Source: Ruminiclostridium papyrosolvens DSM 2782 (GTDB lineage: Bacteria > Bacillota > Clostridia > Acetivibrionales > DSM-1351). From it: a stretch of DNA of 64,000 bases. The stretch's first letter is position 1. Every line of letters starts with the position of its first letter. The DNA lies in the NCBI RefSeq assembly GCF_029318685.1, contig NZ_CP119677.1, forward strand, positions 2,163,001 to 2,227,000, written 5' to 3'. The notes below the pieces were generated by a model. The model made no database searches. It was not told the DNA's origin and worked only from the letters and a program-made list of their open reading frames with translations. Positions 1 through 9,493 of the stretch are shown in pieces. Made by a program: the position numbers and the translations under genes.

Positions 1-195
1 CCGGGAGGACTTGCAAAGTCATTGGACATTCTTCGTGATAATGGCATAAGCATTGAATATATGTATGCTTTTGTAGGAAAAACAGGTAATGAAGCATTTG
101 TAATTTTGAGAGTTGAAAACCCAGAGACGGCAATAGAAACTTTAGTGAAATCCGGAATAGAAATACTACCAAGCGACAAGATTTATTGTGCATAA
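1..195 (+). CDS. ACT-domain protein, C-terminal part (5' end outside window)
   Basis: The frame is open from the first base and ends at TAA 193-195, giving 64 residues. The segment reads as a small ligand-binding ACT fold: a PGGLAKSLDIL start, a central IEYMYAF strand and an AFVILRVEN strand. This resembles the last repeat of the tandem-ACT proteins of clostridia, often encoded beside phenylacetate-CoA ligase-like genes. ACT domains usually bind amino acids and regulate enzymes. The partner cannot be named because the N-terminus is missing. A strong terminator follows at once. Confidence 0.7.
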   Translation, partial: PGGLAKSLDILRDNGISIEYMYAFVGKTGNEAFVILRVENPETAIETLVKSGIEILPSDKIYCA

Positions 196-206
196 ATAGC
201 ACAGCT

Positions 207-246
207 ATAAAGGGCTGCCTCTTATATTTTTGAGGCAGCCCTTTAT
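207..246. terminator. Bidirectional rho-independent terminator
   Basis: A long inverted repeat (ataaagggctgcctc at 207-221, gaggcagccctttat at 232-246) lies between two convergent genes. It has A-rich and T-rich flanks on both sides, so it can end the ACT-domain transcript and the minus-strand phosphopantetheinyl transferase transcript. Confidence 0.9.
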
Positions 247-938
247 CAGCGTAAAGTATTTAAAATATCCTGAACTGTTACAAGACATATGTTATCAGGA
301 ATATTGTCTTCCTTAGAACATACGGAAACAATGTGGCTATTGTCAATTTCAAATTGACTGAAAAAGCAATTTGAAAGGTTATTGTTGTCTTTTGCGGATA
401 CACATATTCTGTCCGACCCTATGTTAATGGAAAAAGAATCTAAAGGCAGTGACAAACCCCTTCCATCAGCTTTTATGTAACTTTCCTTCAATGTCCAAAG
501 CATAAAAAAGTATCTGGTACGGTAATGCTCCGGTTGGCTCATAAGGCTTTCATATTCATTCTGTGAAAAAAATCTTTTTGCTATGCCAAAATCCGCTTGT
601 TTTATAAGTTCCACGTCTATTCCACAAGGTTTATCTGAAATAATACAGACAACCCATTCTCCGGAATGGGATATATTGTAAAGAACAGATTTGTCCGCAA
701 TTGGCAGGTATGGTTTATTAAAAGAGTCCGTTTTGAAACTGATATCTTCATTTTTTATGTTTAAGTCTTTACTTATGGCATATCTGGCAATAATTTCACC
801 AAGAAGACATCTTATAGAATCCTCCTTAAATAAAAACTTTTCCATTTTTGCTTTTCTCTCATCAGAAATTAATCTTTTTAGTAAATTTATATTATCATCA
901 GTACATGCAGAAATGTTAATTCCATATAAATTAATCAA
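246..938 (-). CDS. 4'-phosphopantetheinyl transferase, Sfp type
   Basis: This enzyme would transfer the phosphopantetheine arm of CoA to carrier-protein serines. The family hallmarks are present: GIDVELI (Mg-binding Asp/Glu) and WTLKESYIKADGRGL (the W..KE...K motif). The Sfp/Gsp class is about 220-240 residues, usually serving NRPS, PKS or broad substrates rather than only fatty-acid ACP. The longest frame opens at ATG 956 but has no ribosome-binding site there. A TTG at 938 (reading LINLYGINI, like the family N-terminus) has GAAAGG about 10 bases upstream, so I prefer it. The divergent thioesterase gene 200 bases away suggests a natural-product context. Confidence 0.85.
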   Translation of the reverse strand: MINLYGINISACTDDNINLLKRLISDERKAKMEKFLFKEDSIRCLLGEIIARYAISKDLNIKNEDISFKTDSFNKPYLPIADKSVLYNISHSGEWVVCIISDKPCGIDVELIKQADFGIAKRFFSQNEYESLMSQPEHYRTRYFFMLWTLKESYIKADGRGLSLPLDSFSINIGSDRICVSAKDNNNLSNCFFSQFEIDNSHIVSVCSKEDNIPDNICLVTVQDILNTLR

Positions 939-1134
939 GAAACCCCAACCTTTCATAAAACAGCATACATAGCTTATACACCGAATTCTATTCTAACAGA
1001 GATTTACATATTTGTGAAGTTTATATAGGGATTAAGCAGGAACTATGGAAATCCAAAACTGTATAATATATAATATATTGGGTTAAGAGTAAAAAGTTTA
1101 TAAAATATTGAAACTATTTATCAAGAGGAGTAAT

Positions 1135-1842
1135 ATGAAGAATACAATTAATCTTTTTTGCTTTCCATATGCCGGGGGTTCCTCAAGCATATATTCCAAG
1201 TTAAAACATTTTGCCGACAAAAATATAAAAGTAATGCCTGTGGAACTTGCAGGGAGAGGACATAGGATAAGCGAGCCATTATACAATAATATGGAAGAAG
1301 TAATAAATGATGTTTACGGCAAAATATCATCGTCAATTGATGAACAGCCCTATGCTTTGTTGGGACATAGTATGGGAAGCTCCATCGTACTTGAACTGGC
1401 TCAGAAAATTCATAAAAACAAAAAAACAGAGCCGCTGCACCTTTTTTTCTCAGGCAGATGCCCCCCTGCACTTTATAATAATGATAAAAAAATATATAAT
1501 TTACCCGATGAAAAATTTATAAATGAGGTTTATGAACTGGGAGGTACACCAAAAGAGGTTTTTGAAAATATGGAATTGCGGCAATTGTTTTTGCCAATAT
1601 TAAGGTCTGATTATAAACTGATAGAAGAGTATATTTATATAGATAAAGATGAAAAATTAAGCTGTGACATAACAGTCTTTAACGGGAAAGAGGACAAAAT
1701 GACCAGCTTTGAAGGAATGAAGGGATGGGGAGAATATACATCAGGCAGAACAGAGGTAATTGAGTTTGATGGCGGACACTTTTTTCTGCATAATCAAATG
1801 GAGCAAATCATGAATACAATTAACAAAACTTTGAATCGTTAA
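1135..1842 (+). CDS. Type II thioesterase (GrsT/SrfAD family)
   Basis: This alpha/beta hydrolase of 235 residues would clear misprimed or stalled acyl groups from carrier proteins of NRPS/PKS lines. The N-terminus LFCFPYAGGSSSIY is diagnostic of the family. The nucleophile is Ser79 in GHSMGSS, with an Asp in NGKEDKMT and His in GGHFFLHN completing the triad. The start is ATG 1135 behind AGAGGAG with 5 bases spacing; an in-frame ATG 27 bases earlier lacks a site. It is divergent from the Sfp-type transferase. No synthetase is in the window, so the partner lies outside or is lost. Confidence 0.88.
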   Translation: MKNTINLFCFPYAGGSSSIYSKLKHFADKNIKVMPVELAGRGHRISEPLYNNMEEVINDVYGKISSSIDEQPYALLGHSMGSSIVLELAQKIHKNKKTEPLHLFFSGRCPPALYNNDKKIYNLPDEKFINEVYELGGTPKEVFENMELRQLFLPILRSDYKLIEEYIYIDKDEKLSCDITVFNGKEDKMTSFEGMKGWGEYTSGRTEVIEFDGGHFFLHNQMEQIMNTINKTLNR

Positions 1843-1854
1843 TTAAAAAAAATA

Positions 1855-1891
1855 GATGTCGGAACCATAAACTGTCCTTTGGTTCCGACAT
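1855..1891. terminator. Bidirectional terminator
   Basis: A 12-base perfect stem (atgtcggaacca at 1855-1866, tggttccgacat at 1880-1891) sits between the convergent thioesterase and SDR genes. It is preceded by an A run and followed by TTTTAG. Confidence 0.85.
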
Positions 1892-1914
1892 TTTAGTGTG
1901 TCAGGAAGAAACAA

Positions 1915-2922
1915 TTACTTCTTTATGGAATTCATATAATTATAGATAACTGTATCACACCAGTCATCAAATTCTTTGTCTTGGGTCTGGAGTTCCGGAT
2001 GTGAAAGAATATTTTCCAAAACAAGTCTGACCCCCTGATCAAAGCGCACAGTTGCATTAAAACCCGGTACCAACCTTTTTATTTTTGAATTGTCGAATAC
2101 AACCGTATTTGATTTATCCCCCAAAAGGGAGCCTGTGAAATCATAGTCGCCGGATGCTGCAAGATAATCAGTCGCAATGTGTACAGCATTAAGTTTTACT
2201 CCTAAAGCAGAAGCAATTATCTCGTAAATCTGGTTCCATGTAAGGCTTTCATCGGAAGTAATATGAATTGCTTCGCCAATGGCATGTATATTGCCCATTA
2301 AGCCAATAAAACCTTTAGCAAAATCAGTGTTATATGTTAAAGTCCATAGAGAGCTACCGTCACCGTGAATAATCACAGGTTTGTTTTCCAGCATTCTCTT
2401 AATTACCTGCCAACTGCCATTATTTCCATGAACACCCAAAGGGATGCTGCTGTCATCATAAGTGTGGCTGGGGCGTACGATAGTTACCGGAAAGCCATTG
2501 CTGCGGTATTGGGACATTAGAAGCTCCTCACAAGCAATTTTATTGCGTGAGTATTCCCAATAAGGGTTTGCAAGTGGAGTTGATTCTGTTATACGAAAAT
2601 CAGACAAGGGCTTTTGATAGGCTGAAGCAGAACTAATAAATATGTACTGCTTTGTTCTGCCTGAAAAAAGTCTGATATCACGTTCAACCTGTGAAGGTAC
2701 AAAGGCAATAAAATCTGCCACAACATCAAAATTCTCATCTTTTATAAGAGAACACACAAGTTCTTCATCATTTATATCAGCCCTTAGAAGTTTTACTCCT
2801 TCAGGAAGTCTTTCGGTTCTGTTACCTCTGTTAAGCAGATAAAGCTCCCAACCCTGTTCAACTAAAGCGGACGATATTGCCGAACTAATAATGCCGGTTC
2901 CACCAACAAATAATGCCTTCAT
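1915..2922 (-). CDS. NAD-dependent epimerase/dehydratase (extended SDR)
   Basis: This Rossmann-fold protein of 335 residues begins MKALFVGGTGIISSAI, an NAD(P)-binding glycine motif, followed by the acidic LLRADINDEE region. The active-site pair is YSRNK (Tyr and Lys four apart), with an upstream Ser in ISSASAY. Family members act on nucleotide sugars or related substrates, and the exact substrate cannot be read. The best overall resemblance is to the atypical/CSP41-like branch. A ribosome-binding site (AAAGGAGACC on the minus strand) precedes ATG 2922. It is monocistronic between a terminator and the cinA promoter region. Confidence 0.8.
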   Translation of the reverse strand: MKALFVGGTGIISSAISSALVEQGWELYLLNRGNRTERLPEGVKLLRADINDEELVCSLIKDENFDVVADFIAFVPSQVERDIRLFSGRTKQYIFISSASAYQKPLSDFRITESTPLANPYWEYSRNKIACEELLMSQYRSNGFPVTIVRPSHTYDDSSIPLGVHGNNGSWQVIKRMLENKPVIIHGDGSSLWTLTYNTDFAKGFIGLMGNIHAIGEAIHITSDESLTWNQIYEIIASALGVKLNAVHIATDYLAASGDYDFTGSLLGDKSNTVVFDNSKIKRLVPGFNATVRFDQGVRLVLENILSHPELQTQDKEFDDWCDTVIYNYMNSIKK

Positions 2923-3210
2923 AATTGGTCTCCTTTGATTTTATTATTTCAATCATTTGTACTGGTAAATAATATATAAAAGTATTATATAACGATAATA
3001 AAAATAAATACATAATCATATGATGAAAAAAAGTACTTGAAAGCCTACATAAATATGTTATAATTATATTGATTAATTGAACTCAAATTTCTATTCTTGT
3101 AATTCCATTTCTTAAATTAATTCCTTTTTTTAAATGTTTGCTTACTATTTTGTTTTCATGTTGTATAATAAATAAATACGGTTTATTTACTTTATAACGG
3201 AGGCACAAAT

Positions 3211-4458
3211 ATGAAAGCAGAAATATTAGCCGTTGGTACAGAGTTGCTCATGGGGCAGATTGTTAATACCAATGCACAGTATATATCTTCAAAACTGCCT
3301 GAAGCGGGAGTTGGAGTGTATTATCACAGTGTAGTAGGTGATAACCCAGATAGATTGGAAGATTCTTTAAAACTGGCTTTGGAACGGTGTGACATTGTTA
3401 TTACAACAGGTGGTCTGGGACCTACGCAGGATGACTTGACAAAGGAGACTATTTCTCGGGTCTGCGGAAAAAAGCTGGTTATTCACGAAGAGAGCCTGAA
3501 TAAGATAAAAAACTATTTCAGCAGGCTTGGAAGACAGATGACCCCAAACAATGAAAAGCAAGCCTATATGCCCGAAGGTTGTATAGTGCTCAAAAATAAT
3601 AATGGTACTGCACCGGGATGTATAATAGAAATGGGAGAAAAGGCAGTTATAATGCTCCCGGGCCCTCCTGTTGAGATGAAACCTATGTTTTTGGATTATG
3701 TTATGCCCTATTTCAAAAATAAGGGGGCTTATTCTCTGAAATCAGTAATTTTAAGGGTTTTTGGCATTGGTGAATCAGCCATGGAAACTAAAATTATGGA
3801 TTTGATTGATGGACAAACAAACCCCACTATTGCCACATATGCCAAGGAAGGCGAAGTTACCATAAGGATAACGGCAAGTGTTCCAATGGGACAAAGTGCA
3901 GAGCAAATACTCATGCCTGTTGTAAATGAGATTAAGAGAAGAACCGGAGAGAATCTGTATTCTGATAAGGATGAAACTTTGGATTCTGTGGCTGCAGGAC
4001 TTCTTTTCGAAAACAATATCACAATTGCAACTGCCGAGTCCTGCACAGGAGGTCTTATTTCAGAAATGCTTACTGATGTACCGGGTATTTCCAAGGTGTT
4101 TATGGGTGGAGCAGTGACTTATTCCAATGAAGCGAAAATGGAATACCTTGGAGTAAAAGAGCAGACACTTAAGGCTCATGGAGCTGTCAGCCGTGAAACA
4201 GCCGCAGAGATGGCAGAGGGCATCAGAAAGAGGTTAAAGACAGACATTGGTATATCTGTTACCGGAATAGCAGGCCCGGGCGGAGGTACTGATGAGAAAC
4301 CTGTCGGATTAGTTTACGTAGGTCTTTCCAGCGAAGGTGGTACAATCACAAAAGAGCTGAGACTATCAGGTAATAGAAAAAAAATCAGAACGATTACGGC
4401 ATTAAATGTGTTTGACTTAATAAGAAGACATGTCTTAAAGCTGGAAATAGATCTTTGA
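3211..4458 (+). CDS. cinA: CinA-family protein (competence/damage-inducible, NMN amidohydrolase)
   Basis: A 415-residue two-domain protein. Residues 1-170 form the MoaB/MogA-like COG1058 domain ([36 protein letters not shown]). Residues 250-410 form the CinA amidase domain ([24 protein letters not shown]). The second domain in characterised members deamidates nicotinamide mononucleotide for pyridine-nucleotide recycling, and the first has ADP-ribose pyrophosphatase activity in some. It starts at ATG 3211 after ACGGAGG. Proximity to recA is classical for Gram-positive bacteria, though murJ lies in between here. Confidence 0.95.
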   Translation: MKAEILAVGTELLMGQIVNTNAQYISSKLPEAGVGVYYHSVVGDNPDRLEDSLKLALERCDIVITTGGLGPTQDDLTKETISRVCGKKLVIHEESLNKIKNYFSRLGRQMTPNNEKQAYMPEGCIVLKNNNGTAPGCIIEMGEKAVIMLPGPPVEMKPMFLDYVMPYFKNKGAYSLKSVILRVFGIGESAMETKIMDLIDGQTNPTIATYAKEGEVTIRITASVPMGQSAEQILMPVVNEIKRRTGENLYSDKDETLDSVAAGLLFENNITIATAESCTGGLISEMLTDVPGISKVFMGGAVTYSNEAKMEYLGVKEQTLKAHGAVSRETAAEMAEGIRKRLKTDIGISVTGIAGPGGGTDEKPVGLVYVGLSSEGGTITKELRLSGNRKKIRTITALNVFDLIRRHVLKLEIDL

Positions 4459-4509
4459 TAATTGATATACACAGGAAAAGGACTGCAATGGGCAGTCGGG
4501 AGGGTTAAG

Positions 4510-6102
4510 TTGAGTTCAAATAATAAAAAATTAACAGGTGCCGCAATAATAGTAATGGCATCTTTGGTTGTAAGCAGAATAACCGGCTATTTAAGAACAA
4601 TACTGATTAATAATCTGCTTACGGCAGCACAGTCGGATTCATTGCTGGCAGCTTTCAGAACCACTGACTTGATGTACAATTTATTAATCGGCGGGGCAAT
4701 TTCTGCCGCACTTGTTCCCGTACTATCGGGGTATATTGCCAAAGATGAGGAAGAGGACGGCTGGAAAGCTATCGGAACTTTTGTAAACGTTGTATTTATA
4801 ACCATGATTGGTGTTTGCATACTTGGAGTGATTTTTGCTCCTGCTGTTGTATCCATGACTGCGTCAGGTTTAACAGGGGAAAAAAGGGAGCTGACAATAC
4901 AGCTTACCAGAATACTGTTCCCGTCAGTTGGTTTTATGATGCTTGCAGGAATAACAAATGGAGTTCTTTACTCATATAAGAGATTTGCTTCCGCTGCATT
5001 TGCACCATCAGTATATAACCTTGGAACTGCACTTAGCATACTCATACTTAGCAGATTTGGCGTAAGATACGTTGCATATGGTGTATTGGCAAGTGCAATC
5101 ATATATTTCATAATGCAGATATCCTTCGCATGGCCGAATTTAAAGTATTACAGACCTGTAATTCTTTGGAAGAACCAGGGGTTCAGAAGGTTGTTCAGAC
5201 TTGCAATACCATCTCTTGCAGCTTCTGCCATAGCACAAATAAATATACTTATATCACTGAATTTTATATCAATGTTTAAAAATGACGGGAGTATCACAGC
5301 ATACTATAATGCAAATGATTTATGGCAACTGCCCTACGGCATATTTGCAATGGGGCTCGGAACAGCAATTCTTCCTACCCTTTCAGAAAAACTGGCACTA
5401 AAAAAGGTAGGGGAATTTAAGGAAATACTTAATAACGGTTTTAGAACAATTCTGTACCTTATAATACCGTCATCAGTGGCATTCATTGTACTTTCTCAAC
5501 CTGTCGTCAGTGTTGTTTACAAATGGTCGCAAGTTATAGGAAAAGACAGAATAATAACGGCAGGCAGCATATTATTGCTGTTTACGGCAGCTATGATTGC
5601 CCAGTCGATGCTTGCTCTTTTAAACAGAGCTTTTTATGCGGATAATGATACCAAGACGCCTCTTTACATTGGTACAATATCTATTGCACTGAACTTTGTT
5701 TTCTGCTACATATTCTTGAAAGCCACAGACCTTGGGCCCGCCGGAATGTCATTATCATATTCCATACAAAGTGTGGTAAATATGGCTATTATGATGGTGA
5801 TAATATCAAAACGAATGAATGGAATGGGATGGAAAAAACTGTTTGACTATGCATTAAAGCTTTTGGGAGCTGCGGTTATAATGGGGGTAGTATTATTCAT
5901 TTTAAATAAGTTCATCCCTATTGATTTTACAAAGCCTTTTGCAATGCACTCAAAGCTCATTGAAATAGCAGCATTGGGAATTGAGATTTTAGTGGGAGCC
6001 TCAGTTTATTTTGCATTTACCATGTTGTTTAAAATTGACGAGGCAGTTGCAGTTAAGAATAAGCTTGTTGGGAAAATCAGGGGCTTAGTAAAAAAAGCAT
6101 AA
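4510..6102 (+). CDS. murJ: Lipid II flippase MurJ (MviN family)
   Basis: A polytopic membrane protein of 530 residues with about 14 hydrophobic segments, a MOP-superfamily member that moves lipid-linked peptidoglycan precursor across the membrane. The N-terminus (IIVMASLVVSRITGYLR), the DLMYNLLIGGAISAALVPVLS region and the central QLPYGIFAMGLGTAILPTLS match MurJ. The frame is open from TTG 4462, but GGGAGGG at 4498-4504 places the start at TTG 4510. It follows cinA by about 50 bases and precedes the recA promoter. Confidence 0.93.
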   Translation: MSSNNKKLTGAAIIVMASLVVSRITGYLRTILINNLLTAAQSDSLLAAFRTTDLMYNLLIGGAISAALVPVLSGYIAKDEEEDGWKAIGTFVNVVFITMIGVCILGVIFAPAVVSMTASGLTGEKRELTIQLTRILFPSVGFMMLAGITNGVLYSYKRFASAAFAPSVYNLGTALSILILSRFGVRYVAYGVLASAIIYFIMQISFAWPNLKYYRPVILWKNQGFRRLFRLAIPSLAASAIAQINILISLNFISMFKNDGSITAYYNANDLWQLPYGIFAMGLGTAILPTLSEKLALKKVGEFKEILNNGFRTILYLIIPSSVAFIVLSQPVVSVVYKWSQVIGKDRIITAGSILLLFTAAMIAQSMLALLNRAFYADNDTKTPLYIGTISIALNFVFCYIFLKATDLGPAGMSLSYSIQSVVNMAIMMVIISKRMNGMGWKKLFDYALKLLGAAVIMGVVLFILNKFIPIDFTKPFAMHSKLIEIAALGIEILVGASVYFAFTMLFKIDEAVAVKNKLVGKIRGLVKKA

Positions 6103-6128
6103 GTATCAAAATATTTTAAATTTAACAG

Positions 6129-6157
6129 TTGACTGTAGATAAAATAAAATATATAAT
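6129..6157 (+). promoter_or_regulatory. recA promoter (sigma-A type)
   Basis: TTGACT (6129-6134), a 17-base spacer and TATAAT (6152-6157) form a near-consensus vegetative promoter just after murJ. Transcription should start near 6164, inside the LexA box. Confidence 0.85.
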
Positions 6158-6162
6158 AAAAA

Positions 6163-6176
6163 AGAACAAACGTTCG
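6163..6176 (+). promoter_or_regulatory. LexA (SOS) box of recA
   Basis: AGAACAAACGTTCG matches the Gram-positive SOS box CGAACRNRYGTTYG at all but the first base. It lies immediately downstream of the -10 element, across the predicted start site, where LexA would block initiation until DNA damage. Confidence 0.85.
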
Positions 6177-6197
6177 AACGATAAAGGAGGTCACCCC

Positions 6198-7244
6198 GTG
6201 TTAGAAAAGAAAAAAGCATTAGAGATGGCTTTGGGCCAGATAGAGAAACAGTTTGGCAAAGGTGCGGTAATGAAGTTGGGCGAAAACTCACATATGAATA
6301 TAGAGAGTATTCCTACAGGGTCAATGAGCCTTGATTTGGCACTCGGAGTCGGAGGAGTTCCCAGAGGAAGAATCGTAGAAGTTTTCGGACCTGAGTCATC
6401 AGGTAAGACAACAGTTGCACTGCATATTATTGCAGAGGCTCAAAAAGCCGGAGGCGAAGCTGCTTTCATTGACGCAGAACATGCCCTTGATCCTGTGTAT
6501 GCAAAGAAACTTGGGGTTGATATAGAAAATTTGATAGTATCACAGCCTGATACAGGTGAACAGGCTCTTGAGATTACAGAAGCACTTGTAAGAAGTGGTG
6601 CCATAGATATTATTGTAATTGACTCTGTTGCTGCTCTTGTTCCTAAGGCAGAAATTGACGGAGAGATGGGAGATTCCCATATAGGATTACAAGCAAGGCT
6701 TATGTCACAGGCGCTTAGAAAATTAGCCGGTGTTATCAGTAAGTCAAGGACAACCGCTATATTTATTAATCAGCTTCGTGAGAAGGTTGGTGTAATGTTC
6801 GGTAATCCGGAAACTACCCCGGGCGGTAGAGCATTAAAGTTTTACTCTTCCGTAAGGCTTGATGTCAGAAGAATAGAAGCTATTAAACAAGCAAACGAAG
6901 TTGTGGGTAACAGAACAAGAGTAAAGGTTGTAAAAAACAAAGTTGCTCCTCCTTTCAAAGAAGCGGAGTTTGATATAGTTTATGGTCAGGGTATTTCCAG
7001 AGAAGGAAGTATACTTGATATTGCTGTTAGTATGGAGATTGTCAACAAGAGCGGAGCGTGGTTTTCATACAACGGTCAGCGTATAGGGCAGGGTCGTGAA
7101 AATGCAAAACAATATTTAAAAGAAAATTCTGCTATGTGCAGTGAAATTGAGAAACTTATAAGAAATAATTTTGTTGTAACTGCTGTTCCTGAGAATGAAG
7201 GAGCATCAGAAGAGGAAGACAATTCGCTTGATGAGATTGAATAA
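6198..7244 (+). CDS. recA: Recombinase RecA
   Basis: DNA-dependent ATPase that forms filaments on single-stranded DNA for homologous recombination and LexA cleavage. 348 residues, the usual length. Walker A GPESSGKT is at about 64-71, Walker B is [10 protein letters not shown], and the L2/ATP region reads [40 protein letters not shown] before GTG 6198 fixes the start. The longer frame from 6129 covers the promoter and SOS box and is not translated. recX follows after a hairpin. Confidence 0.98.
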   Translation: MLEKKKALEMALGQIEKQFGKGAVMKLGENSHMNIESIPTGSMSLDLALGVGGVPRGRIVEVFGPESSGKTTVALHIIAEAQKAGGEAAFIDAEHALDPVYAKKLGVDIENLIVSQPDTGEQALEITEALVRSGAIDIIVIDSVAALVPKAEIDGEMGDSHIGLQARLMSQALRKLAGVISKSRTTAIFINQLREKVGVMFGNPETTPGGRALKFYSSVRLDVRRIEAIKQANEVVGNRTRVKVVKNKVAPPFKEAEFDIVYGQGISREGSILDIAVSMEIVNKSGAWFSYNGQRIGQGRENAKQYLKENSAMCSEIEKLIRNNFVVTAVPENEGASEEEDNSLDEIE

Positions 7245-7283
7245 GTGATTATACATTTAAAAGAAGACTAAGTTAGATTTATT

Positions 7284-7324
7284 ATAAGGCATGCCGGCGG
7301 AGTATATCCACAGGCATGCCTTAT
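7284..7324 (+). terminator. Hairpin between recA and recX
   Basis: A 12-base perfect stem (7284-7295 with 7313-7324, core aaggcatgcc) is followed by an AT-rich but not purely T tail. It is likely a partial terminator that lowers recX expression relative to recA. Confidence 0.7.
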
Positions 7325-7370
7325 ATAATATATTATAGATGGACTTTGTAAATACTAAACGGAGGCTGTT

Positions 7371-7991
7371 ATGAGGATTACATCAATAGAGAAAAGTAAT
7401 AAAAACAAATCCATGGCAAGCATATGCATTGATAACAAGCAAGAATTCGTATTGCCCTTAAAACGTATTGATGCTCTTAACCTTACCCTTGACAAAAACA
7501 TTGAGCCGGAAACACTGGATTATATACTTAAATATGAGGTCTATGCTGCTGCAAAGAATTCTGCGGTAAAATTTCTTTCACTAAAGCTCAGAACTTCCTT
7601 TGAAGTAAAAGAAAAACTTAGTGAACTCGGGTATGAGGAAAATACAGTAAGCCAAGTGATAAATGATTTAACTGAAATAGATTATATAAATGATTACAAA
7701 TATGCCACTAAATACATATCTGAAAAGACAAAGCTGAAACCAAAGTCCATAAAGCTAATGGAAATGGAACTGGATAACAAAGGGATTCCTAATGAAATAA
7801 TAAGCAGTGTTATTGAAGAATTAAACCCTGATGATGATTTGGTAGCTTTGGAATTACTTAAAAAGAGGTATTCCAAGTATAGTGAGTATGACGAAAATCT
7901 TATAAAAAAGATGAAATCGTATCTCGCAGGAAGAGGGTTCAGCTACAATCAAATTTCCAAAGCAATAAGTAAATACTTACCAGAAGACTGA
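7371..7991 (+). CDS. recX: Regulatory protein RecX
   Basis: RecX caps or destabilises RecA filaments. The 206-residue protein has the three tandem helical repeats of the family: SAVKFLSLKLRTSFEVKEKLSELGY, then YINDYKYATKYISEKTKLKPKSIKLMEMEL, then LLKKRYSKY...MKSYLAGRGFSYNQISKAI. An N-terminal beta-rich extension, as in Bacillus RecX, precedes them. The start is ATG 7371 after ACGGAGG. Location just after recA supports the call. Confidence 0.93.
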   Translation: MRITSIEKSNKNKSMASICIDNKQEFVLPLKRIDALNLTLDKNIEPETLDYILKYEVYAAAKNSAVKFLSLKLRTSFEVKEKLSELGYEENTVSQVINDLTEIDYINDYKYATKYISEKTKLKPKSIKLMEMELDNKGIPNEIISSVIEELNPDDDLVALELLKKRYSKYSEYDENLIKKMKSYLAGRGFSYNQISKAISKYLPED

Positions 7992-8051
7992 TGTATTGCC
8001 GATTTCAAGTGTATTAAAAATTAATTATTTGCAAATTATTTACCTAAAACA

Positions 8052-8080
8052 TTGACAATCTGTAATTATTATTAAATAAT
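8052..8080 (+). promoter_or_regulatory. Promoter of rimO-pgsA
   Basis: TTGACA (8052-8057), a 17-base spacer and AATAAT (8075-8080) stand about 70 bases before rimO. Confidence 0.6.
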
Positions 8081-8152
8081 TTTCATAGAACTTTTTTAGA
8101 GTATCAGAACAACAAATATACGGTCTTTAAATCGACACATGGAGGGTTTTGG

Positions 8153-9493
8153 GTGAAAAAAAAGATAGGCATCGTCTCATTGGGGTGCCCCAAAAATTTA
8201 GTAGACAGCGAGATAATGTTGGGTATGCTGTCACACGCAGACTATGAAATTGTAAATAATAAGGAAGACGCTAATGTACTTATAGTAAATACATGTGGGT
8301 TTATCGAATCTGCTCAGCAGGAATCCATTAATACAATTTTAGAAATGGCAGATGAAAAGGGACACAATTGCGAGGTACTTATAGTTACCGGTTGTATGGC
8401 AGAAAGGTATAAAGAAAAAATACTTGAACAAATACCGGAAGTAGACGCAGTTCTGGGCACTGGCAATTATAAAGAAATAGCTGAAGTAATTAATCTTGCT
8501 TATATGGGTGAAAAGACAGTGGCTTATGGAAAGCTTGACGAAACTGATTACCTTGACCAGGAGAGAGTAATTTCATCAGCCAAACAATCTGTATACTTAA
8601 AAATATCAGAAGGTTGCGACAATCGCTGCACATACTGTATAATACCGTTTCTCAGAGGTAAATACAGGAGCCGCAAGATGGAGTCGTTAGTTAGAGAAGC
8701 TGAGCTTTTGGCTCAAAAAGGTGCAAAGGAAATCATTATTGTTGCACAGGACAGTACCAGATACGGTATTGACCTATATGGCAAAAAAATGCTTCCCGAG
8801 CTAATAAGAAATATTTCGGATATTAATGGAATAGAATGGATAAGACTTTTATATTGCTATCCCGAGGAGATAAACGATGAGCTTATTGAAGAAATAGCTA
8901 AAAATCCAAAGGTGTGCAAATATCTTGACATTCCTATCCAGCATGCATCTGACAGAGTATTGAAGCAAATGGGTAGAAGAGGCACTATTTGCGATATTAA
9001 ACAGGTGCTGAATAAGTTGAGAGAAAAGGTCAGTGGTATTACTATCAGAACATCGCTGATTGTTGGATTTCCCGGTGAGACAGAGGAAGATTTTGAAGAA
9101 CTGATTGCATTTCTTAAGGAATACAGGTTGGATAGAGTCGGCGTATTTACTTATTCAAAAGAAGACGGTACTGCTGCAGCGAAGCTGAAAGGCCAAATAC
9201 CAAAGCGTATTAAGCTTAATAGGCAAAAAAAGATTCTCGAGCTTCAAAATACAATCAGCAGAGAAATAAATCAAGATAGGAATGGGAAAGTCTTCAAAAC
9301 GATAGTTGACGGTATTGCTGATGATGGTATATTCTATTATGGACGTACTTATGCTGAAGCTCCTGAGATTGACGGTGTTATTTATTTTACCAGTGCAGAA
9401 GAGCTTTCAATAGGTAGTTTCACAAATGTAAAGATTCTTAATTCCGAAGATTATGATTTGATAGGAGAGGTCATAAATGAATTTACCAAATAA
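8153..9493 (+). CDS. rimO: Ribosomal protein S12 methylthiotransferase RimO
   Basis: Radical SAM enzyme that adds a methylthio group to the conserved aspartate of ribosomal protein S12. The 446 residues hold an N-terminal UPF0004 cluster-binding domain (GIVSLGCPKNLVDSE, NTCGFIESA, VTGCMAERY), the radical SAM motif CDNRCTYC near residue 155, and a C-terminal TRAM domain. PKNLVDSE marks RimO rather than MiaB. It starts at GTG 8153 after GGAGG and overlaps pgsA by 17 bases, as in many Firmicutes. Confidence 0.96.
   Translation: MKKKIGIVSLGCPKNLVDSEIMLGMLSHADYEIVNNKEDANVLIVNTCGFIESAQQESINTILEMADEKGHNCEVLIVTGCMAERYKEKILEQIPEVDAVLGTGNYKEIAEVINLAYMGEKTVAYGKLDETDYLDQERVISSAKQSVYLKISEGCDNRCTYCIIPFLRGKYRSRKMESLVREAELLAQKGAKEIIIVAQDSTRYGIDLYGKKMLPELIRNISDINGIEWIRLLYCYPEEINDELIEEIAKNPKVCKYLDIPIQHASDRVLKQMGRRGTICDIKQVLNKLREKVSGITIRTSLIVGFPGETEEDFEELIAFLKEYRLDRVGVFTYSKEDGTAAAKLKGQIPKRIKLNRQKKILELQNTISREINQDRNGKVFKTIVDGIADDGIFYYGRTYAEAPEIDGVIYFTSAEELSIGSFTNVKILNSEDYDLIGEVINEFTK

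Noticed and set aside
6129-6197. N-terminal extension of RecA
   Set aside because: It would translate the promoter and LexA box; GTG 6198 has a full ribosome-binding site.
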